Shown piece after piece: positions 58,370 to 64,000 of a stretch of DNA of 64,000 nucleotides. The position numbers and the translations under genes are program-made. Origin of the DNA: Allacma fusca (taxonomy: Eukaryota > Arthropoda > Collembola > Symphypleona > Sminthuridae); assembly GCA_947179485.1 (NCBI GenBank), contig OX359247.1, positions 30,852,801 through 30,916,800 on the forward strand, given 5' to 3'. The notes under the pieces are model-generated. The model did no database searches and was not told the origin of the DNA. It was given only the letters and a program-made list of their open reading frames with translations. Numbering within the stretch: the first letter of the stretch is position 1; each line of letters opens with the position of its first letter.

Positions 58370-61300
58370 AAAGACGCCTCGCCTTTAACTCAATCATCAA
58401 CAACAATCTCTTTATGGAACTGTGACGGTTTAACAAACTTCAAAAACTTAACACCTAAAGAAATGGACCAAATAGTCTCAGGTATTATATGTATCTGTGA
58501 AACATGGGATGAAAGTGATAATCCTAAAGTACAAAAGAATATTCTTAATAATTTTAATTTAATAAGTTCGAAAGCCAAAAGAACCAAGAAAAAGGGACGT
58601 GCAAGTGGGGGTCAAATAATTCTCGTCGATAAACATATTTTTAACATTGGAGATATTTTATATAATGAGTTCGGTGTAATAGCATTGGAAATTATTCCAA
58701 AGGAATACTCAGGACCTTCGCTAATTTTAATATTTGTGTATATTCCTCCAGGAGGCAATTCGGACTATTTAATGACGAGACTTAATGATATAATCGTAGA
58801 CATAACCACCAGATTTGGAATGAAGAATATAATTCTAGCAGGGGACTTCAATGCTCGGGTAGGAAATCTTAATAACCATGTCAAAAGCCTTTGCAACGAA
58901 AAACTCAGGAACAAGAGAGAAACCATGGACCCAACAAAATCTAAACGAGGTGAACATTTAGTTAAGATTTGTGAAGAAACCGATCTCATCATACTAAATG
59001 GCCGAACAAAATCGGACAGACCAGCTGTATTCACATATGTAGGACTACAAGGAAAAAGCGTCATTGACTTGATTTGGGTCAATGAGCGTTGTGGCCAAAT
59101 AATTGAGGACCTATATTTTAGAAACTATGCACTATCCTCTCATACTGTAGGGAAGATTTTATTAAACTTGGGAGTCCAGCAGAGATGGACCGTGGATATA
59201 AAGACGGAGCAACTAAAATGGAACTCTGATGAAAAAGTAAATTACTACAACTATTTGGGTTCTCTTTCTCCTTTCGGTGGACAAAATGTAGATGAGCATT
59301 ATGAGCACATTGCAAGAAATATTAAGAAGGCAGCAGAAAGTAGCAACATGAAGTTCCTCAGGAACCCAAGGAAACGAATCTGGCAACCCAAACCATGGTT
59401 CGACTCAGACTGCAAAATCTCAAAAAAAACTTTGAATGGTCTTTGGAAGAAAGTAAGACAGTCTTTCAACAAGCAAGAAGTTGTTGCGTACTGTGAATAC
59501 AAAAAAGCCCACTCTAGACTTCTCAAGTTAAAGAAAAAAGAACATTGGGAAGACATCAAACAGAAGCTAAGGAACAACAGAAACACCTCACAATTCTGGA
59601 AGACTATAAATACCTTTCGTAATAGCAGACAACCTCCCAAATTACTTAGCGAAGAAAAATGGATTACATTCTACCAAGAAAACATGCCTCTAAAAATCTT
59701 CGGCCCTACTCAGGAATTTAGAAAACTTGATGAGGAACTTGACAGGAGTATCTCAATACAAGACCTCATTTCAGCTCTAGATTCACTCAAAAACAACAAA
59801 GCCCCAGGCACGGACAAAATTCCAAACGAATTTCTAAAGAATTGTCACCCAAACCTCAAATCAGAAATCCTCGAACTCTTCAACAATATCTGGAAGACTG
59901 AACAAACGCCAAAACAATGGTCAGAAATCGAAATGACGACGCTTTTCAAAAAAGGGGATGATCAACTCCCAATAAATTACCGTGGAATTGCATTAATTAA
60001 TACTATCTCGAAATTGTTTACTACCGTAATCCAAACCCGGCTCTACAATTGGTGCGAGAAACACAACATTCTTCCACAGTCTCAGGCAGGTTTCCGACAA
60101 GAAAGAGGATGCTCAGACCAGATTTTCTGCCTAAACTCTATAGTGCAAACTCGGTTATCAAGAAACCTTAAACTATTTGCTCTATTCGTAGACTTTAAAC
60201 GTGCCTTCGATTCAATTAAACACCAAGTACTATGGGAAAAAATGAACGCGATTGGAGTCAGTGGGAAAATAATAAACATCATTAAGTCCTTATACGAAAA
60301 TGCGAACTTCATCGTCAGGTGCGAGGAGGGTTTATCTAAACCTATTGAGGTTACAATGGGCGTTCTCCAGGGGGAAATCCTCAGTCCACTACTTTTCTCC
60401 ATATATATTAGCGACATGGATAACTTCTTCGAAGAACATGGCGCTAGTCAAATCAACATGGGATACGAAAGAAAAATAAGCAATCTCCTATTTGCTGATG
60501 ATACATGCATCTTGGCAGACAGCAAACTCAGCCTACAAAAGAAAATTGACATTCTACATGAATACTGCAATTTAATGGGGCTGGAAATTAATTTATTAAA
60601 AACTAATGTACTGATTTTCTCCCCTAGGGGAATAAAACCGAAAAAGCCTAAGTGGTTCTTAAACGGAATTGAAATCGCAAAGGTAAATGAATACACGTAC
60701 TTAGGAGTGATATTCCAATCCTCAGGAATTTTTAAGAAACACCTAGACAACATCAAATCTAAAGCCGCTTCCGCCTCAAACGCCTTGGTAAACACACTAA
60801 ACAAAGCGCCAATGGACTCCTGGGACAGTACAGCCAAACTAGTAAATGCGACAGTGCTTCCTATTTATCAATACGCTGCCCCAATTTGGAGTCTAAACTT
60901 ACTAGAAGAAATTGAAACTGTTCAACAGTTTTTCTTAAAGAAACTACTATGGCTCCCTAGGTCTACTCCTAGATACTGGGTAAGATCTGAAACAGGCAAA
61001 CCTAACTCAGTAGTGCAAATAATAAAATTGACCATCCTATTCTTGGCCAAAATTCTAAACCAAGACAAAAATAGATACGTTAGGCAGTGCTACGACAGGC
61101 TTCTGGAACTATCTCAGCTAAAAGATGAAAAGCAAAAATTCAACTGGGTTCTCCAAATAAAAAACATATTCTGCAACTATGGCTTCATCTCGGTATGGAA
61201 TAAGCAATCATCGGAAGTTCTACTAAACAACCTGGAAGACATACTAACATCTATCAAACTACAATGCGAAGAAAAAGACATTCACAGAATTTACAAATCA

Positions 61301-61678
61301 TCATACTCCCACGAATTCAGACGACTGAAAACAAACACTCACACCTCCAATTACCTGAGAGCCCCCATCTCCCTTAGTGCTAAAAGACTTATTGCTCAAC
61401 TAAGAGCTGGAAGTGATAAATTATATTATAAGAAGTATAGAATTAAATTTGACAAAGAAAACTGTAAATTTTGTTCTCTAAATGAAGAAAACGATTACTA
61501 CCACTTATTTTTAAATTGTACGCATTTCGTTTCCCTCAGGGAAAGATTCCTGACAAATTATATAGCCAATATAAGAAGAGAGAATTTTTTTACTCTCTTG
61601 AATGTCCAGGATACCGACCAACTTTACAGCATTATAAATTTTATTTCAGAATGTGCTGACTTGCGTAATGATTTTTAA
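58370..61678 (+). CDS. LINE ORF2, endonuclease and reverse transcriptase
   Basis: The first ATG is at 58463 (1071 residues), but the frame is open from the codon after the ORF1 TGA, adding 31 codons. That extension carries ISLWNCDGL, the first conserved strand and asparagine of the AP endonuclease, so the functional start is probably upstream of the ATG. Further endonuclease motifs are CICETW, LAGDFNARVGN, SVIDLIWVN and SSH where SDH is usual. RT motifs are NNKAPGTDKIPNEF, AGFRQERGCSDQ, FVDFKRAFDSIK (motif A), GVLQGEILSPLLFSIY (motif B), LLFADDTCILAD (active site) and YTYLGVIF. The C-terminus has a CKFCSLNEENDYYHLFLNC motif. No stops or shifts interrupt it. It would nick target DNA and copy the RNA in place. 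Confidence 0.92.
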   Translation, partial: KDASPLTQSSTTISLWNCDGLTNFKNLTPKEMDQIVSGIICICETWDESDNPKVQKNILNNFNLISSKAKRTKKKGRASGGQIILVDKHIFNIGDILYNEFGVIALEIIPKEYSGPSLILIFVYIPPGGNSDYLMTRLNDIIVDITTRFGMKNIILAGDFNARVGNLNNHVKSLCNEKLRNKRETMDPTKSKRGEHLVKICEETDLIILNGRTKSDRPAVFTYVGLQGKSVIDLIWVNERCGQIIEDLYFRNYALSSHTVGKILLNLGVQQRWTVDIKTEQLKWNSDEKVNYYNYLGSLSPFGGQNVDEHYEHIARNIKKAAESSNMKFLRNPRKRIWQPKPWFDSDCKISKKTLNGLWKKVRQSFNKQEVVAYCEYKKAHSRLLKLKKKEHWEDIKQKLRNNRNTSQFWKTINTFRNSRQPPKLLSEEKWITFYQENMPLKIFGPTQEFRKLDEELDRSISIQDLISALDSLKNNKAPGTDKIPNEFLKNCHPNLKSEILELFNNIWKTEQTPKQWSEIEMTTLFKKGDDQLPINYRGIALINTISKLFTTVIQTRLYNWCEKHNILPQSQAGFRQERGCSDQIFCLNSIVQTRLSRNLKLFALFVDFKRAFDSIKHQVLWEKMNAIGVSGKIINIIKSLYENANFIVRCEEGLSKPIEVTMGVLQGEILSPLLFSIYISDMDNFFEEHGASQINMGYERKISNLLFADDTCILADSKLSLQKKIDILHEYCNLMGLEINLLKTNVLIFSPRGIKPKKPKWFLNGIEIAKVNEYTYLGVIFQSSGIFKKHLDNIKSKAASASNALVNTLNKAPMDSWDSTAKLVNATVLPIYQYAAPIWSLNLLEEIETVQQFFLKKLLWLPRSTPRYWVRSETGKPNSVVQIIKLTILFLAKILNQDKNRYVRQCYDRLLELSQLKDEKQKFNWVLQIKNIFCNYGFISVWNKQSSEVLLNNLEDILTSIKLQCEEKDIHRIYKSSYSHEFRRLKTNTHTSNYLRAPISLSAKRLIAQLRAGSDKLYYKKYRIKFDKENCKFCSLNEENDYYHLFLNCTHFVSLRERFLTNYIANIRRENFFTLLNVQDTDQLYSIINFISECADLRNDF

Positions 61679-61724
61679 TGTAACAAAATTGTGTTATGGG
61701 CGAGACCCGAATGACATTAATAAA

Positions 61725-61752
61725 TTGAATTGAATTGAATTGAATTGAATTG
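61725..61752 (+). repeat. LINE tail, TTGAA pentamer repeat
   Basis: Five to six copies of ttgaa directly follow the AATAAA of the LINE, in place of a poly(A) tail. Confidence 0.95.
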
Positions 61753-61771
61753 AATTAAATGTTTTACTTGA
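61753..61771. repeat. Target-site duplication of LINE, right copy
   Basis: Identical to 57029-57047. Confidence 0.9.
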
Positions 61772-64000
61772 TTTCTTGTACTTAAATTGCATTAAATTAC
61801 CTACAATTAATTTCTTTTCATTTCACTGGTGATCTTGGATTATTACGTCCCTCTCGGTTTCTAGGTTTGCTCATCATCAACTATTTCCGATGTAAGTACC
61901 ATTTAGACTTGCTTTTTAGGTACTTAATTGTAAATAAAATAAAACGAGGAGTTTTGTAATCTTAAGTATACGTACCAAGCCCTTACTGAGCGACATTTGA
62001 ACGAACAGTAAGGCACGCATACAAAATTTAGGATTTTTGTAAATTAAATCGATCCACGCCATTTTTTTCGGAGGGGCCAGGCACATATTTTTTAAAGAGT
62101 GAATTAGGGTGCAGTCATACCATTTGTTCATGCTCACTGAATGAAAGGCATGAGTTACATTTATAATGTATTTAGGTCTATGCATGTCAGTTCAAAAAGA
62201 AATTCCGATGTTATGATGCTTAGATTTATAGTATTTTCATTTTTACGAAGATGATTTTTTACTGACTCGCAAAAATTAGATTTTTCAACTTTTGAAAAAT
62301 TCGTTTTCGTAAAAAACGCAAAGCGTAGATGCACTTACCCCCCCTTGAAAAAAAAAGATTTGAGTATACCTACACCCTTTCACAAAATTCGAATAATAAA
62401 GGCTTAAAGTCAATGACAGAATTGGTATAACGTCCATTGCTTAACTCACCTCCTCACAATGTATAGTTTACGAGATCTGATGTTTTTATACCTAAGTTTT
62501 TCCATGAGTCTACGGAATTGCCTATCCTAATACATTACAGTTTTTTAAAGGCCTTCCCCCCAACAACTTTGATAAAAATTTGCACATGTGTCTGCCTAAT
62601 TATTGCAAGCAAGTGCGCAAAATCTTATGATGGGCGCCCGAAGGCTTGGACCCTTAAAAATTAATTGTTTAAAAATGCGACTTATGGTTGTCATAATCAA
62701 CCTTCAATATTCGAAACGTAACTTGAAGTCTTTCCAATATTAACAAGTAATTAAATTATTTGAAATTCATGATCATTTTAATAATGAATTACTATTAAGG
62801 GGAGTGACACAAATGACATCATCACAGTTGATGGCATTTTGCTACTCCCCTACCCCTTCATCATGGGGAATCATTTTTTAGTCCAGCCACCCACCCTCCT
62901 TGGATTGTGATATCATGAATGCGCATTGTACCTTTGAAATCTTGTAGTAGCCGGTAATTTTGAATCCACGTGGATTGATAAATTTGAAAGCGTAAAAATA
63001 AACAATGCATTCCTCTTTAGCGTCCATCTATTTTTAAAAACTTTTGAGAAAGGAATAGGATTTCGGGATTTCATCTCATAATTAGACCACAGTGACGATT
63101 GATCGGCTCAAAGTTCATCATGCATGATGAAAATAACTTATGGAATTATTTTTGTTTTCATTATAGTTAATACATTATTTTAAGGGCATTATTATATTCC
63201 CTGAAAATATTTGTTAATAATTTATTGTAGTGAGTATAGATGTATTTGACGAAATACAACGATGACATCATGTAACGAAAAATTTACCCACCCACTATGT
63301 CACTTACTGTCACTATATCCCGGGTTTAACCTACCTACTACGATGGTGATATCATTTGTGTTACTTCCCTAAATCCTTTATACAATAATTTGGCCATGTC
63401 AAAAACTGTTTAAATTTCGCGCGTAGCGAGGAGTTTAGCTCTGTGCCGAAGCCCAGCTGGCCAAAGCTCAGCCAGCGGAAATAAATACAATATTGTATTT
63501 CAGATAAGAAAGACATTATAAAAAAATATTTGATTTGAAAAAATTTATTTCGGTAATATAATAATTTGATACCATTGAGGCTAAATAGTTTAATGGAATA
63601 CCAAAGCATTATGTAGTAACAAAGGAGGTGATCACGGGCTACATTTAAAGTAACTTAAACGGTGACTACTCATTTACATGGAAAACAGTTTCCTATTAGA
63701 ATATACTTTGCAAAGTTTGAAAAGACAGTTAATAAATGTCAGGGAATTTTTAATTGACAACGTTTTGATAAAGTTGGCATTTATTTTGACATGGACAACT
63801 CCACGTTGCATATCCGAGTGGTAAGTCTTAAAAATATCAAGGTAGTTGTAACTTATACTACCAAACAAGGTGAAACAATAGGAAAAGCTGAAGGTATATA
63901 CATAAGTAATTAAGTATTTCTCAACAACAACGCCGACAGGGACAGCGGTACCGAAAGAAAATGTTCAAACTGGAAAAGCAGTTAAAATGAATGAATGCAA
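61772..64000. other. No gene seen
   Basis: AT-rich sequence to the window end. Short open frames on the minus strand (62185-61916, 63609-63361, 63868-63674) show no domains. Confidence 0.4.

Larger units (their letters stand above)
57048..61752 (+). mobile_element. Full-length LINE (non-LTR retrotransposon), 4705 bp
   Basis: It is bounded by a perfect 15-19 bp target duplication. The order is a 608-bp 5' UTR, ORF1 (57656-58369), ORF2 (to 61678), AATAAA (61719-61724) and a TTGAA repeat tail (61725-61752). Both ORFs are open and the duplication is unmutated, so the insertion is recent and the element may be active. It has an AP-type endonuclease and no RNase H domain that I can see, pointing to the Jockey/CR1 group; the clade is not certain. 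The fragment at 15812-16240 shares the tail type. Confidence 0.93.

Noticed and set aside
57868-60837. Long antisense frames within the LINE
   Set aside because: They are shadows of ORF1 and ORF2 on the opposite strand.
1-64000. CRISPR arrays, operons, ribosome binding sites, rRNA and tRNA genes
   Set aside because: No pattern of these kinds was seen; introns and element types show eukaryotic nuclear DNA.

Overview
The window looks like nuclear DNA of an invertebrate animal, most likely an arthropod. Host genes carry GT-AG introns of mostly 77-264 bp, the DNA is AT-rich, and the transposon mix (BEL/Pao, Tigger/pogo, hAT, PIF/Harbinger, non-LTR LINEs) is typical of arthropods. A springtail-like hexapod would fit, but nothing here proves it. 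I saw no bacterial genes, tRNA, rRNA or CRISPR.

Only two host genes can be read completely. At 4393-7964 (+) a nine-exon gene encodes an 819-residue Cdk12/13-type RNA polymerase II kinase. At 13203-12092 (-) a two-exon gene encodes a 180-residue homologue of MPLKIP/TTDN1, a small nuclear protein linked to RNA processing and trichothiodystrophy. The two genes converge. The spacer between them holds a 175-bp direct repeat that includes the MPLKIP 3' UTR, a non-autonomous Tigger-like element and a hAT-like element.

The rest is mobile DNA in many layers. 371-1193 is a short TIR element. 15.8-20 kb holds LINE fragments. 21.1-22.4 kb holds two old tandem duplications. 23.2-26 kb holds decayed coding stretches of unknown family on both strands. 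27.9-29.1 kb is an inverted-repeat element with a hAT MITE inside. From 32.4 to 41.2 kb a PIF/Harbinger transposase gene is split by a Tigger element (32617-35782) in its first intron and by a BEL/Pao fossil (36100-40876) after its second exon; that fossil carries a hAT MITE in one LTR. A LINE (41.3-45.4 kb) and a BESS-like exon pair (45.5-46.0 kb) follow. At 47717-49107 one hAT-like element lies inside another, each with a perfect 8-bp target duplication. Near 52 kb lie a second BEL/Pao remnant and a decayed gene of a recognisable but unnamed family.

At 57048-61752 there is a full-length, recently inserted LINE with a perfect 19-bp target duplication, intact ORF1 and ORF2 and a (TTGAA)n tail. 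Its two ORFs share one reading frame and are separated by a single TGA, and the first catalytic motif of the endonuclease lies between the TGA and the first ATG of ORF2.

The most notable general pattern is a set of hAT-like elements built the same way: a TIR starting CAG/TAG, 8-bp target duplications, and ends packed with one short word that differs by family (CAAGTT, TTGAAT, CAGTTC, GTCCC).
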